Positions 12,490-24,432 of a stretch of 64,000 bases of DNA are shown piece after piece. The stretch lies in the NCBI RefSeq assembly GCF_019175385.1, contig NC_083342.1, positions 117,180,376-117,244,375 of the forward strand, read 5' to 3'. The number at the start of each line of letters is the position of its first letter. Positions within the stretch are counted from its first letter, which is position 1. Both the position numbers and the translations under genes were made by a program. The notes beneath the pieces are model-generated. The model did not search any database. It had not been told where the DNA came from and worked only from the letters and a program-made list of their open reading frames with translations. This stretch comes from Lycium barbarum. Its lineage: Eukaryota > Streptophyta > Magnoliopsida > Solanales > Solanaceae.

Positions 12490-15400
12490 TTATTGCTGGT
12501 TACAGGCCACTCGATGCACGTTCGGTTCATCATCATCCGAGTCATAAGCCTCTTGCTGTCGTCGCTGCTCCTTGTGCCTCATTTCTTCTTCAATGTTGAC
12601 ATCGTGCATAATAGTTTCCTCACACTCATCCAACTCAATTTCCGATGAGCTCTTCCCTGGTCTTGGTGGCAGAATAGTCTCTATGCCACGGCATGTGTCA
12701 GGGGAAAGAACCCCTGATTCTGGAAATTCCACATCAAAATGGATATAAAGCCGGCCCTTAATGAAAGGCTTGCCATAGTTGGGCATGCCTTCATCATTTA
12801 TTGCCTTGAATTGATCTGCAAAAGACAACCGGATAAGCACACATACACTCATTGTAATACTACCATACAGCCTCCTCAGCCACCCTAGTTCAAGTACCAT
12901 TTTATCCTACCTCGCACAACCCCCCCCCCCCCCCCTCTCTTCCCCCCACCCCAAACCTCAGGCTTAGAACCTTGGTGTGGCCAGCTTGGGCGCAGCTCGA
13001 CTAATTCCATAGAGTACTTGCAACCACCCTGCATAGGTACTGGTAACTCTGTCCACCGAGGCTCGGACGGATGGGAAGATATTGCTTTTGCCTCCGTTGG
13101 TCCTCAAGGATTAAAAGCCTTTTCATTGTCACCACTTACGTTGACCAATATGGCTAGTTCTCAAGCAATATCTCAAGCTTGAATAAGGCTTTGAAGCCCC
13201 TCTCCTCTCTCAAACATGATGGCTCGAGGTAAGCAAACAAGGAACGCAGGTGCTTACCAGGCTTTACAACTTCTCCGGGGTTTGATTTGATTAAAAGCTG
13301 CCTCCCATCAAGATGAGTTAGGACAAATCGAAAGCCACAAAGAGCTTCAGTCAAAGTAAGTGTATGTTCCACATAAAGATCATCAAACTTCCGCTTGAAC
13401 TTCGGATGCTCCTTCTGTTGTATAATAAAAACAATATCTCCAGTGATGGTATCGGGCTGCAGAACAACAGTAAGACTAAATTATGAGATCAGACTAGTAA
13501 TCAGCCAAAGTGAGGGCAATGCATAAAATGGAACGGGGAAGCAAATAGCTTGATATATTATATTAGGAGGTTATATACTTGATTCAAAATACTGTACTGA
13601 CTCCAGGGCGCAAGACTCAAATATGTTCAGACACATCTCACATGTATTTAATATGTAAAAGGACTAACCAGCTACACTTACAGCTTCATCTGCTTCCCCT
13701 TCGAAAGTTATCTTCTGGTTATGTTGCATTCCTTTCTCAACATTCACTTCCAGAACCTTCTTTTCTTGTGTAACTTTTTTTCCTCTGCACTGTGAGCACC
13801 TGTCCCTCTCACTGATAACCTCTCCTGCGTCAACATGATAAATTTCAAGGACAACTCTTTTTTTACATGTTTCCCCTTTTTCTATGGATAGGTAAAGAAG
13901 GGACACCACCAACGTTTCTCATCTTTCGTCACAGGAACATGGAATAACCATAATATTTTCATTAACTACCTGAGCCTCGGCATTCAGGACAAACATGTTG
14001 CATCTGTTGGATCATTCCTGGAGCAATCTGTCTTGCTGTGACACGCATTCCAGTGCCTTGGCATCCATAACATGTCCCAGATGCTCCACTCTTTGAACCT
14101 TTCCTGATAACACAGTGGAACCAAATCACAAATGCGTCGAACAAATAAGTCAAATGCACATGAAATCCAACAAATTATCTCAGTTCAACTGATATAAAAG
14201 GTTTAGAAAACGATTAAATGCACAACCAACTTCTCTCTGAAGCATTCAATTTGTTTCCAACAATTTCTTATGCCTTTTTTACCATTCCAATACTAAACAA
14301 GATTTTATTATTTTCTCAAAATGTCAATGATAAAACACCCCTTTTTTTTTTCTCTCTATTTTGAATGGGTTATGCTACATTTATCTGTTAATTGAGGGCA
14401 ACGCACACCCACATCACCACCTGCCCCCACACAGCCTAAGAAATGAGGAGCACTACATTAAATTAGAAAGATGCATTCACAAGAGCATCCTAATAGATGA
14501 TAGGTATATCACAACAACAGAACCGATATCGAGGCCATATGAATCAAATAAAATTAAAGATGAAAGCAAATAAAGGAGCACCCATGGACAGTAGCAGCAT
14601 GGGTACACAAAACATTAGAAACACAGAGACAGAGCTCAAAGAGCATTTAAAACAATAATCTGTAAATGGAAACTCCATATACCAAATAATATAAGAGCGC
14701 TTTCAGAAGGTCAACCTTACAAAGAATATCTTCAAACTTTTTTTTGGATAACGGATTAGTCCAGATAAAATTGCATGCATTTTGATTAATCCACATGATA
14801 CCTGTTGTTGCACCCCTTTCAAAACAGGTTTAAGTTGAAGTGCACGGTTTGGTAATGGTGCCTACAATTGCCACCTCCCACCAGTACAGGTAACAAATAA
14901 ATTTATCCACGGAGGGGAAGAAATGACCTAGTATTTTGTCTCTACTGAAATTTTAACCCTAGCTCCCATGCTTTTCCCACTTCATTAACCACTAGATCAC
15001 ACCATTGAATGTCAAACTCGAGCTATTTGGACCATTGAAGATTACAAAAGCATCCAAATTAATTCAAGGTGCTAAAGGAAAAATATGTTTTGATACTAGA
15101 GATGTAAATCCAGCGGTGACGTCTTTTATCACTTTCCGAATTAGAATTCGGCTAAAAAAAGGAGATAGGAAACTCAATTTTTTCATGAGAACTTGTCCAT
15201 TACTTCCTCAATCCAATCTCTTAAGAAATTTGTTCACTTCCACGGAGTTCAAGAGAAGATGGTTTTAGAGAGTAATTACTTTTGTGTTCCTAGATCTGTT
15301 ACCATAATGATTGGAAGATGCAAATGGGCGTGATGTCACATCAAAGTATAAACCATATAAAGTAGTTATCATAGACTAATTCAACGTATTTAATGTCGAT

Positions 15401-16813
15401 TTGATCATTCCAGGAAGGAGGTCTTACTCTTGGAAAGGACTAAAATAGAAAGCAAATCAAAGGAAATAGTGTACAAGCGGAACAAAAAACTAGAAGGTAA
15501 TCTTCAAAAAATTATTAGCACCACGAAACAAAAACAGAAAGTTAGAAACAGTGGAACGTTGTGAAGTGAAACAAGTGCCTCACATGGAAAAAATAATAAC
15601 GTATCTAGGCTCAGTTGTTAGACATATGTGCTAGTGTTGTGGACTCAAATACAAGTCATACTAGCAGCCTAACTATGCATTTGTATTTCTCCATAACACA
15701 AAAACAATCTGCCGCAGATTTTTGAATGGGCTCAAGAAGAAGTACAGAATTCACTTGGAAGAACGTATCAACAAAATCCTTATTTACTAGGCACAAAAAA
15801 ACCTAGATAGTTCTGTGCCATCTTTGGACCTAATATAGCTTCAAAAACAATCAGATAAGATAAGTTTAGACTATTCAGAGAGAGAAAATACCCTTTACAC
15901 TTGGGACACAATATATTCCGGGAAAGTGAAAGCTTCTTTGTGGTGCCATTATACAAGTCTTCCAGAGAAACCCTAAGTGTATGCACTATATCTTCACCTT
16001 GTTTCTGTCTGCTAGCTCTGAAGCGACTGCCGCCACCTGAAACAACCAAGGCCAAATAAATATGCCGTCCAACAGAATTAACCTATCTACCATCCAAGAG
16101 AGAGAATTCTTACCACCAAAAGACCCACCAAAGAATGATTCAAATATGTCAAAGTGATCATGAAAACCACCACTGCCACTCCCCATTCCTTCTTTAAGGG
16201 CATCTTCACCATACTGATCATAAATTTCTCTCTTCTCTGGATCACTTAGAACTTCATAGGCCTGAGCCAACTCCTTGAACTGAAGAAGATCGAAAACAAA
16301 CATAAGTACATGACAAGAAGGAAAAGCGTAGAACTGCCCCCTTCCACTTTGGTTTTTTCGATCACATATTGGCACATTCATACGTTCATGATGCATCATA
16401 ATTAAAAGGGCATAAAGTAAATAAGACCTATGTATCAATGAACTGTCCTGATCATGCATTAGCTGGATTTCATTAATGGCTTGAGGGGAAACTGCCTTAG
16501 AAAGCATGCAGGGCGCAAGCTGGCCTGGCCACCAGTATTATCCCAAAAAGGAGGAAAAAAACATGCAGAGCATCGGAATCAAAAGGTTCCATTGGTGACA
16601 TGACATATCTGGAACAGTAATATGCAGAGGATTCCACTTGCACAAGTAGGATCTGCAACTTACTTTCTCGGGGTCACCACCCTTGTCAGGGTGATTTCTT
16701 ATAGCAGCTTTCCTATATGCCTTCTTAAGTTCATCCTGACTGGCACTTTTGGAGACACCAAGAACCGCATAGTACTTGGAGTTGTCACTCCTCTTTGGTG
16801 CCCGTCCAAACAT
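12490..16813 (-). CDS. Type I DnaJ/HSP40 co-chaperone (ANJ1/DNAJA family), farnesylated type
   Basis: This protein stimulates the ATPase of cytosolic HSP70 and delivers unfolded substrates to it. Seven coding exons with GT-AG borders join in frame: 16664-16813, 16114-16279, 15892-16036, 13970-14103, 13682-13824, 13258-13456 and 12490-12815, giving 1263 nt and 420 aa, the normal family length. In order it shows a J domain (about residues 14-75, with the HPD motif at 41-43), a Gly/Phe-rich linker ([15 protein letters not shown]), four zinc-binding repeats ([32 protein letters not shown]), the substrate-binding C-terminal domains and a C-terminal CNQQ box. In the plant family that box is farnesylated, which helps membrane association. 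No lesions are seen. SINE pieces lie in introns 1, 3 and 6. The start at 16813 is chosen because [10 protein letters not shown] is the conserved N-terminus. It stands alone, with no functional link to its neighbours. Confidence 0.96.
12959..13090 (-). repeat. Au/SolS-type SINE fragment in DnaJ intron 6
   Basis: Read on the minus strand it carries GGACAGAGTTACC, GGAATTAGTCGAG and AAGCTGGCC in the order typical of the 3' half of Au-like plant SINEs. It lies in the last intron, next to a run of 16 C (12920-12935). Confidence 0.65.
14815..15003 (-). repeat. Au-type SINE in DnaJ intron 3
   Basis: On the minus strand it starts GTGTGATCTAGTGGTTAATG, a box A-like tRNA head. It continues through AGAGACAAAATACTAGGTCA and ends in CTGGTGGGAGGTGGCAATTG. 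The order matches Au-like SINEs of Solanaceae, with the 3' part shortened. The 1.8-kb host intron (14104-15891) holds no other recognisable element. Confidence 0.7.
16503..16548 (+). repeat. SINE 3' end remnant in DnaJ intron 1
   Basis: GCGCAAGCTGGCCTGGCCAC followed by TATCCCAAAAAGG resembles the terminal bases of Au-like SINEs. Only about 45 bases remain. Confidence 0.45.
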
Positions 16814-16870
16814 AATGGCTCAACTTTATGCCTGCTTCAGACACACAACAAATAAATTCAGACTGCGTTT

Positions 16871-17095
16871 AGTAAGTTACACACCAAAACAAGAAAAGAG
16901 TGAGAAGTTTTACATGTAACATGTATAGTAAATAGGCATATGATAACTGATTAAAACTATAGTTTCGCGGACAGCATTTAGTAAGATACACACCAAAACA
17001 AGAAAAGAGTGGGAAGTTTTACATGAAACATGTATAGTAAATAGGCATATTATGATAACTGATTAAAACTATAGTTTCGTGGAGAAATATCAACT
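16871..17095. repeat. ~109-bp tandem duplication upstream of the DnaJ start codon
   Basis: AGTAAGTTACACACCAAAAC (16871) and AGTAAGATACACACCAAAAC (16980) begin two near-identical units. They lie just upstream of the DnaJ start codon, probably within the 5' leader intron. Confidence 0.8.
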
Positions 17096-18349
17096 GCATC
17101 AAGTTGAAGAATAAGATGGAGAAACTTTATCTCCTGTTGATATATCCACAATACTGAAAATGAAAGCAAAGAACTCGTGAGGATTTTTAGCACAGAAGCT
17201 ACAAAAAAGAGTAAATTTTCTTTCATGGATAAACTTAAGATATTATCAATATATATATATATAGACAGATGCAGAAGGGGAGAAAGAGAGACCCAAAAGG
17301 CCTTGTCTTAGAGGATTTTCATGAAGTATTGTCATTAAAGAGATTTTCATGAACTAAAATACCGCGTTATAGAAACAGTACCAAAAAAAAAAAATGGCCA
17401 ACTTTATTTTTTGCAACACTTAGTGTTTTTTTCATACTTTGACCAATGATTAGTTGTGTGTCAAGACTCCGAAACGTCAATATTTTATATAGAACCTGTT
17501 ATTTTTTTCTGCGTACAATAATGTAGGTTCAATACGTCAAGGATACGTAAACGTTTGGATCGTCATTTTAGGTGTTGAAAAGATGCCCGAAGTAAGTTTT
17601 GTTTGTAAACTTTAGGTTTAAGTGTTCTATATACATAGACGTCCATTTTTGTTTGAAGACTTGTTGTCATTAGCTTAAAGTTTTTTATTTTTAGGTTCAA
17701 AAGGTTTTTTCTGAGGTCATTTTGGTTCCGGACTCTTTAACTGACCTATATCAACTCTCACCTCGTCAGCTACTACATATATTTTTGCCTCACTTTTCTT
17801 TCTATCAACATATAATTTTACCTCACTAAAACAAGGATACAAGGGCAAACAACTTTTAAATTACTTCCAAATTCTATTTTGGAAGGAAAAAGATCAGAAC
17901 AAAATTGAAATAACAGAAAAAATAAAAAATTAAGAAAAAGAACATGCTTTTTATGTGAAGAACATGTTGCCTAGCACGATCTACACAGCATGTGCTAATT
18001 CAAATCTCCCACCTTTCATATTAGAAAAAAACATAGAATCAATAAAATAATATCTGAAAAAGAGCAACTGAACCTTCAAACAAAGGAAAAACATACTAAG
18101 TAAATAAGGAAAGCAAGTGGACTTTGCAGCTGAAAAAAGGAAAAATAAAAGAACCAACAAAACAAACAAACTGAAGTTCAAAATTAACAGCAGCAATATC
18201 AAACTCTTTTCCACCATAAAACAATCAAGAAACCATATTCATCAATCAAAAAACAGATTAAAGATTTGAACTTTACATCCACTGCTGACACGGATCAAGA
18301 CTAAACGTGAGGAGTAACCAAAAAGCAACAAGAAAACTCAAAATTGAAG
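17096..18349. other. Presumed leader intron/upstream region of the DnaJ gene
   Basis: This is AT-rich sequence with a short (AT)n run near 17249-17262 and no coding signal. It is consistent with an intron in the untranslated leader. No other structure was found. Confidence 0.4.
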
Positions 18350-18412
18350 TAAAGAAGCTAGAGAAAAAAGTACCTGGACAAAGGGTTTCCACAGAGAGAG
18401 AAAGAGAATGGA
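18350..18412 (-). promoter_or_regulatory. Possible non-coding first exon (5' leader) of the DnaJ gene
   Basis: On the minus strand a CT-rich leader (CATTCTCTTTCTCTCTCTGT and on) ends in CCAG followed by GTACTTTT, a plausible splice donor. A matching acceptor (CTGAAG) lies shortly upstream of the ATG at 16813. A leader intron is common in this family, but here it is inferred from sequence only. Confidence 0.4.
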
Positions 18413-18554
18413 CAGCAAGAAAACTCGTACTACTTGTCAAGGGAAGTTTCATTTTTGGTCACGTTATCAGTTGACAGTAAGCCCGGAGATGAAACAAAAT
18501 TCCTTTTTGTTTGGAAAAATTACGAGAATGGATTTCAATTTTAAAGATTACATA

Positions 18555-18900
18555 AGTAGGCGTTTGGCGATGAAAATCACATATTTTTCCTTTTGTGTTT
18601 GGTTATAATTTTTGTAAATAATATTTGGTAGTTTGAATGTACTAAAATTGAAAAAAGTGAAAATTGTTTTCCAAATACAACTTCAACTTGAGTTGTATTT
18701 TGAATTTTCACGGTCAAATGCTGATTTTCAAAAAAACAACAACAGCATCCCAGTGAAATCCCACACCGTGGGGTCTGGGGAGGGTAGAGTGTACGCAGTC
18801 GTTACTCCTACCAAGGTAGGACGGCTGTGATTTTCAAAAAAACAAGTTGAAAAAAATTTCTGAAAAAAAAAAGTGAAATGTTCTCATGGCCAAACGGGTG
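18555..18900. mobile_element. GTTTGGC-ended MITE interrupted by a SINE
   Basis: The ends read GGCGTTTGGCGATGA on the left and TCATGGCCAAACG on the right, an inverted pair typical of abundant Solanaceae MITEs. The interior is AT-rich with no frame. A SINE (18740-18827) sits inside it with a perfect 18-bp target duplication, so the MITE is the older of the two. Confidence 0.7.
18740..18827 (-). mobile_element. TS SINE (short copy) with 18-bp target duplication
   Basis: On the minus strand the copy reads CCTACCTTGGTAGGAGTAAC, then GACTGCGTACACTCTACCCT and CCCCAGACCCCAC, and ends in GTTGTTG, the TTG tail of TS SINEs. TGATTTTCAAAAAAACAA flanks it exactly on both sides (18722-18739 and 18828-18845). 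It is 5' truncated relative to full TS SINEs. Confidence 0.85.
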
Positions 18901-19409
18901 ATTGGAAATAAATTAGAAAATACGTTCAAAAATAATTTGGGACGGTGGGAGTAATAAAGAAAGCATGACAAAACATCCTGCAAAACGAACAGTAATAACA
19001 ACAAGACAATACAATAACCACAGTACAAGAAACATCGATAGTACTAGAAATTGAGGAACAACATAATACTACTAGTACTACTGATACCGGAAACTAAGCA
19101 AACAATAAATTAAGAGACCACGCTTAACTACCTCCTAACCTTCTATCCTAATTTATGTCCTCCATAACCTATATATGAGGTCATGTACTCGGTAAACTGA
19201 AGAAGCGTCATGTCATGTCATGTCTAATCACGTTTCCCCAATACTTCATCGGTCTACCTCTTCTCTCTTGAAACCATTCATATTCAACCTCTCACACCTA
19301 CGCACAATGTATAATTAACATTTATCTTAATCTTTATTAACTGAAATATTAATTGATCTCATACAGAAAGGATTTGCAGATGATTTACTTCTATTTTGAA
19401 GGGGGAATG

Positions 19410-21653
19410 TGTAACACCTCGTATCTTAGAACTCATGTTAGACTCGTAACGTTAGAGTTTTAGAGAAAAATTTGAAAGTTTGTACGTATTACGAAAGTGG
19501 TTGACCAGCCTACTTCGGGCACCCGTAACTCCTTGATTAGTTGGGAATTTGGGAAAGTACCCTTAATGAAAGTTGTAATATGTAGAAATACCTTTCTAAC
19601 GATATAAGGACCAAGCCAATCAGAGATCGGAGCAAGGAGATACGATCGTCTCAATATGGCTAATAGTAAGACACTTAAAATTCGATAGAATCGGCTAAGT
19701 TTTCGATATGTTTGCCTTACGATCAAATTTCGTGAAAATCCGTTCGGAATTTGAGAAAACTTAAAACATGAAAGTTGTAGCTCTTTGAAATATCTTTCCA
19801 ACGGTATATTGTGGAGTCCAAACAGATCTCTGTACAAGAAGTTATGACCATTTTACCGAACACTGCATAGAACCGACACACGGGGGGCGTGAGGGCGCGT
19901 GCGATGGCCCCGCATCGCGGGCCGATCGCGTAACTCTGAGTATCGACCTGCAGAATGTCGCGCGATGGCCCCGCATCGCAGACCCATCGCATAACAGGTC
20001 GGGTTCGGGTCAAAAAGTCGGGATTTCGCGTTTTAAGTTATATTTAAGCTTGGGGTTTATTTCCCTAACACCCCTAGTCACGAAAAATTACCCTAAAGTC
20101 AGGAAGAACAAATCCCAAGCCTCAAGAACCCTACAAGGTAAGTTTTATCATGATTCTAGGTTGAATTCAAGTGCCTAATCTCTTTCTAACTTGAGTAAAC
20201 CCTTCTAATCATTCCAAGTCAATTCTAATATATATATTCTTGTAATCTAAGCAAGAAATCATTGTTCATAAACTAGGGTTTTCAAGAAAACCATCTCAGG
20301 GTTCAAGAATTCAACATTTTTGGAATTTTTCTTCAAAGATTCATACTTTTCTTCAAGTTTTGGAGCGAGTAAGGTATGTAGAGTTACTATCTACGTGTGG
20401 GAACATCATTGTTCTTCCCCACGCCTCATAATCCATAAATTTATGATTCTTTACGAAAACTAGGGTTTCTATACCATGCTCATGATAACCCTAGGTCTAT
20501 GTCCATGATTATATTATCTATGAATTGTTATAATTCCATCATTGAGTTCTTAATATTTCTCCATGATTATTAAGAATCTGTCTGTAATCTATGAAAAACT
20601 CATATATCTCATTCCATGGGTTCATGCATGCTAGTTTATGATATATTATGCTATTTCAAGAAAATACTATACATGTCTTACAAGTTCATGCAAGCAAGCT
20701 ATAATTCATGATATCCATGTACAAGCAAGTTATATTCATGAAAATCATGGGCAGCAAGTGCCACTTATTTTACATGTTCATGTTTTTAGGAGTTGCTTTA
20801 ATTACCGAGAAGGGCTTCAGATAGCTTGAAACTACGTAGCCACCGTAGGATGAGGATCGCTCCACCCATGTCCCGGACGATCTCTCATAATGACTGGATC
20901 CTTTCATATTTTGTTAAATCTCATGTTCCCTGGTAAGGACTGAGTGTTCTGCTGGCGGGACGCAAGCACCAGACCATGGATCGGTTATAAGTTATTGCTC
21001 TCCCTACTTATGATATTTTTACCATGTTATATATATATATATACATACATGTATTCATGTTCATGACCAGGTTTCAGTTCCTATCATTATTATTTCATGT
21101 CCTGTGTTATTTCTTTAAGTTGTTTTACACACCAGTACATTCAATGTGTTGACGTCCCCTTTTTATTACCCGGGGGCCTGCATTTCACGATGCAGGTACT
21201 GATTTACAGGACGACACATCTGCTCAGTAGGACAGCATTCATATCAGCTTATTGGTGAGCCCCATCTCATTCGAGGTTTAGTCAACTCTTTATTTAATGA
21301 TTAGCTATGCATCTAAGGTATACTGGGGGCCTTGTCCCAGCGAGTATGTCTTCCATGTTCAGACTTATGTTAGAGGTTTCATAGACTAGACAAGTCAGTT
21401 ATGTTATGTCAGACTTTCGGAGTCGTATAGCCATTTTTGGCTCATTCATGTTATTTCCGCACTCATGTTTAAACAAATATTTTTATTAAGTATTATAACT
21501 TATTACATTTTATAAAGGCTCATCATACATTCACGTTATATTCCGCTCATGTTATGCCTCATGATGATTCAGCAAGCCATGTGGTTCGCTCGGTCACATG
21601 CAGTAAGGCACCGAGTGCCGTGTTTCGCCCAGGCCATGGTTCGGGGCGTGACA
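19410..21653 (+). mobile_element. Solo LTR inserted in the LINE
   Basis: It begins TGTAACACCTCG and ends CGGGGCGTGACA, so its ends are TG...CA with an imperfect 12-bp inverted terminus. It is 2244 bp long and has no internal coding region, PBS or partner LTR. The flanks are GAATG (19405-19409) and GGATG (21654-21658), a 5-bp duplication with one mismatch. The flanking LINE reading frame resumes across the site. The same family lies inverted at 25156-27281. Confidence 0.88.
19901..19979. repeat. GCGATG...CATCGC palindromes in the solo LTR
   Basis: GCGATGGCCCCGCATCGC occurs exactly twice (19901-19918 and 19962-19979) in a GC-rich island inside an otherwise AT-rich LTR. Each copy has a 6-bp stem and a 6-base loop. 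Related half-sites (GATCGCG, CATCGCA) follow each copy. The homologous LTR at 25156-27281 carries a different palindrome here. Confidence 0.85.
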
Positions 21654-23072
21654 GGATGTGAGTTCAGTCCATTGTTATTTGATAGATTCCAGGAATTCTC
21701 TAAAGCCTCAGGATTGAAAGGAAATCCCTCAAAGAGTTCTGTTTATTGTGGTGGTGTACCAAATGATGTGCAGCAAGGTATTCTGGATATACTTGGCTTC
21801 AGTAAAGGTACTCTCCCTTTCAGATATTTGGGAGTCCCTTTAAGTACTAAAAGAGTGTCTATTGTGCAATGTCAACCTCTGGTGGATAAAATGCTCAATA
21901 GGATTAAGTATAGGACTACCAGGTATTTGTCATATGCAGGGAGAATACAATTGATTAAATCTGTCATATTCTTTATTCAAGTTTTTTAGGCTCAAATTTT
22001 TGTCTTACAAAAAAAAGTAGTCAAAGTGATTGAATCCACTTGTAGAAGTTTCCTTTGGACTGGGGGTATTGAATTATCCAAGAAAGCTTTATTAGCTTGG
22101 GAAAGGCTTTGTTACCCCAAGTCAGCTGGTGGTTTGAATATTCTTGACATATCTACATGGAACAAAGCTGCAATTAGTAAATTACTTTGGAACATACGCA
22201 TCAAAAAATACAAGCTTTGGGTTAGATGGATACATTGCTATTATGGGAGAAATAGAAATCTACTGGAGGATGTTCCTAAGCAAGCCTCTTGGATCATTCA
22301 AAAGATACTCAAAGCCAAAAAATATTTCATCCGAGCTGGCTACATGATGACGGAGGTGGAAGATATGCCAAACTGTTCAACCAGAATGATATATCCTAGA
22401 TTGAGAGGGCAGTTTCCAATGGGAACAAGGAGAAGGTTGATATGTAATAATTTTGGACTACCAAAATGGATATTTATACTCCAACTGGCTGCACATGGTA
22501 GACTATCGACTAGAGACAAACTATGCAAATGGGGAGTGACAACTGAAACCGAGTGTCCCCTATGTGAACAGGCTAATGAGAGCACATTACATCTTTTCTT
22601 TACTTGTGACTATTCTGCCCATGTATGGAGATTGTTACTGAAATGGATGAGCATTGACAAAGCATCGATGTGTTGGGCTGATGAGATACTATGGGCAACA
22701 TAGATGGCACGGGGTAAATCACCAAGAGCTGAAGTGTATAGAATGATGCTAGCAGCTGTTGTATATCACATCTGGAGGGAAAGAAATGCAAGGGTTTTTC
22801 AGGACAAGAGGCAGCAACCTGGTCTTATTATCAAGAGGATCATTTAGGAGATTCATATAAAAGCAGGCAGAAGATTTCCTATTGCAAAATGGCTAGAACA
22901 GTACAATTTTTATCCTACTTAGGGTAGCTAGTCCTTTGACTCAATGTTACTTTGTTATTTTTTGCTCTGAGTTGGTATACTGGGACTCTTGTCCAGTAAC
23001 TAGCTCCTTTTTGTTCTTAAACGTTTACTTTTGGTAATGAAAACTGTTAGTTGCCAAAAAAAAAAAAAAAAA

Positions 23073-23507
23073 GTCAAGGGATTGAATAAGTATGTTTCAC
23101 AATTAAATGTCCATTTCAATTAGTAATGAGATACACAATAGCCTGATTAAACCTTATAAATATGCAAGGACACATTCTACTTAAGAGGTATGCAAAGGGA
23201 TAGAGCTGTTTTCTTTTCAAAGTTTAAGAATAAAAGAAAATGGCTTGTTATTAAGTGGTTTACATCTCAAAACTATTCACTTTTTGAAAGAAGTTGAAGA
23301 CACTTCTCTGATTATGCAGTAGTTTTAATTTCCAATCAATTTATACACTTCATTGTGATTTGGTCAAAGTAACTTATCCATGGAGTTACCAAAAATTCAA
23401 GCATAAGTGATTGAAAAGGATTGACTAGTCAAAATTATTGTAATAAGCTTCAAACCAGGTTGTTCAACTTTTTTGGTTTGTTAATAATTGCCTCTTCTTT
23501 TTTTTTC
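23073..23507. other. Intergenic DNA after the LINE
   Basis: AT-rich sequence with no gene, repeat or hairpin that I can support. Confidence 0.5.
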
Positions 23508-23645
23508 ATCTGGTATCCGGTACCCGCATTGAAATCCGATTACATTTAGATTCACGCCGTGTAAGGCCCATTTCTGGGGGAAAGCGCTCCCCTACCAAGA
23601 ACTTTCCAAACCCAAAGTTCAAACTCGAGACCTCTGATTAAGAGT
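23508..23645 (-). repeat. SolS-type SINE
   Basis: On the minus strand it carries CAGAGGTCTCGAGTTTGAAC (box B-like), AGGGGAGCGCTTTCCCCCAG, GGGCCTTACACGGCGTGAAT and GATTTCAATGCGGGTACCGG, in the order of tRNA-derived Solanaceae SINEs. No target duplication could be fixed. Confidence 0.65.
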
Positions 23646-23793
23646 TTGTTAATAATTGTCACTATTATGTTTGCTATAATACTTGATATTTGAGATTACT
23701 TTTTATGTTTTGTACTAATCAAGTATTCAAAAATCTATTTCTCATTAAGCTATATAAAATAAAATCTCATATTCTTTCAGTCATCTAAAAAAT

Positions 23794-23920
23794 TCTACTA
23801 TTAAGAAGAGCCGGTTGGGCTCACTTTCTCGTCGTCCCTCCCAATTTAATTAAAAAAAAATTGTGGGCCCCATATATATTAAACAACAACTAATATTAAA
23901 AAAAATTATGGGCCCCATAA

Positions 23921-23965
<45 letters not shown>

Positions 23966-24014
23966 GTTCCACCATATATATTAAACAACAACTAATATTT
24001 TGTGAGCCCCATAA

Positions 24015-24053
<39 letters not shown>

Positions 24054-24432
24054 TCCACCATATATATTAAACAACAACTAATATTAAAAAAATAGTGCAA
24101 ATTAATAATGTCCAAAAAAAAAAGTGCACCCCATATTAAAAAATCTAACAATATTCATGTAATTTCCAAAGTATCTCATTAAGTCAATAATGATGGATTC
24201 ATTGCTACGTGCATATTCGTAGCAAACACTAATATAATAAAATTTTAAATACGGAGCACAAACTACAATGTTATATTAATCGTGTTTTGAACATAGTATC
24301 CCATATTGACAAAATCAAGCAATTTAAAAAAAAAAAGTGAATCCCATATTAAAAAAAAAACAAACAATGTCAAAAAAAAAAGTGCAAAAAACAATTGCGG
24401 GCCCCATAATTCTAATATATATATATACTAGT
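23794..24432 (+). mobile_element. Deleted Helitron copy with internal (AT)n arrays
   Basis: The left end TCTACTATTAAGAAGAGCCG with downstream TCGTCGTCCCTC matches the 5' end of the Helitrons at 47012-49962 and 59135-61383. The interior repeats ATGGGCCCC, (AT)n and TATTAAACAACAACTAATAT blocks and ends near CTAGT at 24428-24432. The usual 3' hairpin is not present before CTAGT. The sequence after it (GGCCCATGGTAAGCCCGG) may be the end of another copy in the opposite orientation. Confidence 0.6.

Larger units (their letters stand above)
19360..23072 (+). mobile_element. 5'-truncated L1-type LINE, interrupted by a solo LTR
   Basis: The LINE starts inside its reverse transcriptase at a FADDLLLF motif (about 19368-19395), the catalytic Asp pair. 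It is cut by a solo LTR at 19410-21653 and resumes at 21654 with the thumb/connection region (FSKASGLKGN, LPFRYLGVPL). It then has the C-terminal zinc-binding zf-RVT region (about 22450-22660, with the CPLCEQANESTLHLFFTC pattern), and ends in a 17-A tail at 23056-23072. Several stops (for example 21987-21989 and 22701-22703) and at least one frameshift make it dead. Open frames 21549-21989 and 22026-22703 are pieces of it, not host genes. A truncated 5' end with a poly-A tail fits target-primed reverse transcription. Confidence 0.9.

Noticed and set aside
22026..22703. 225-codon frame as a host gene
   Set aside because: It is the zf-RVT end of a LINE open reading frame, in frame with the preceding fragment and followed by a poly-A tail.
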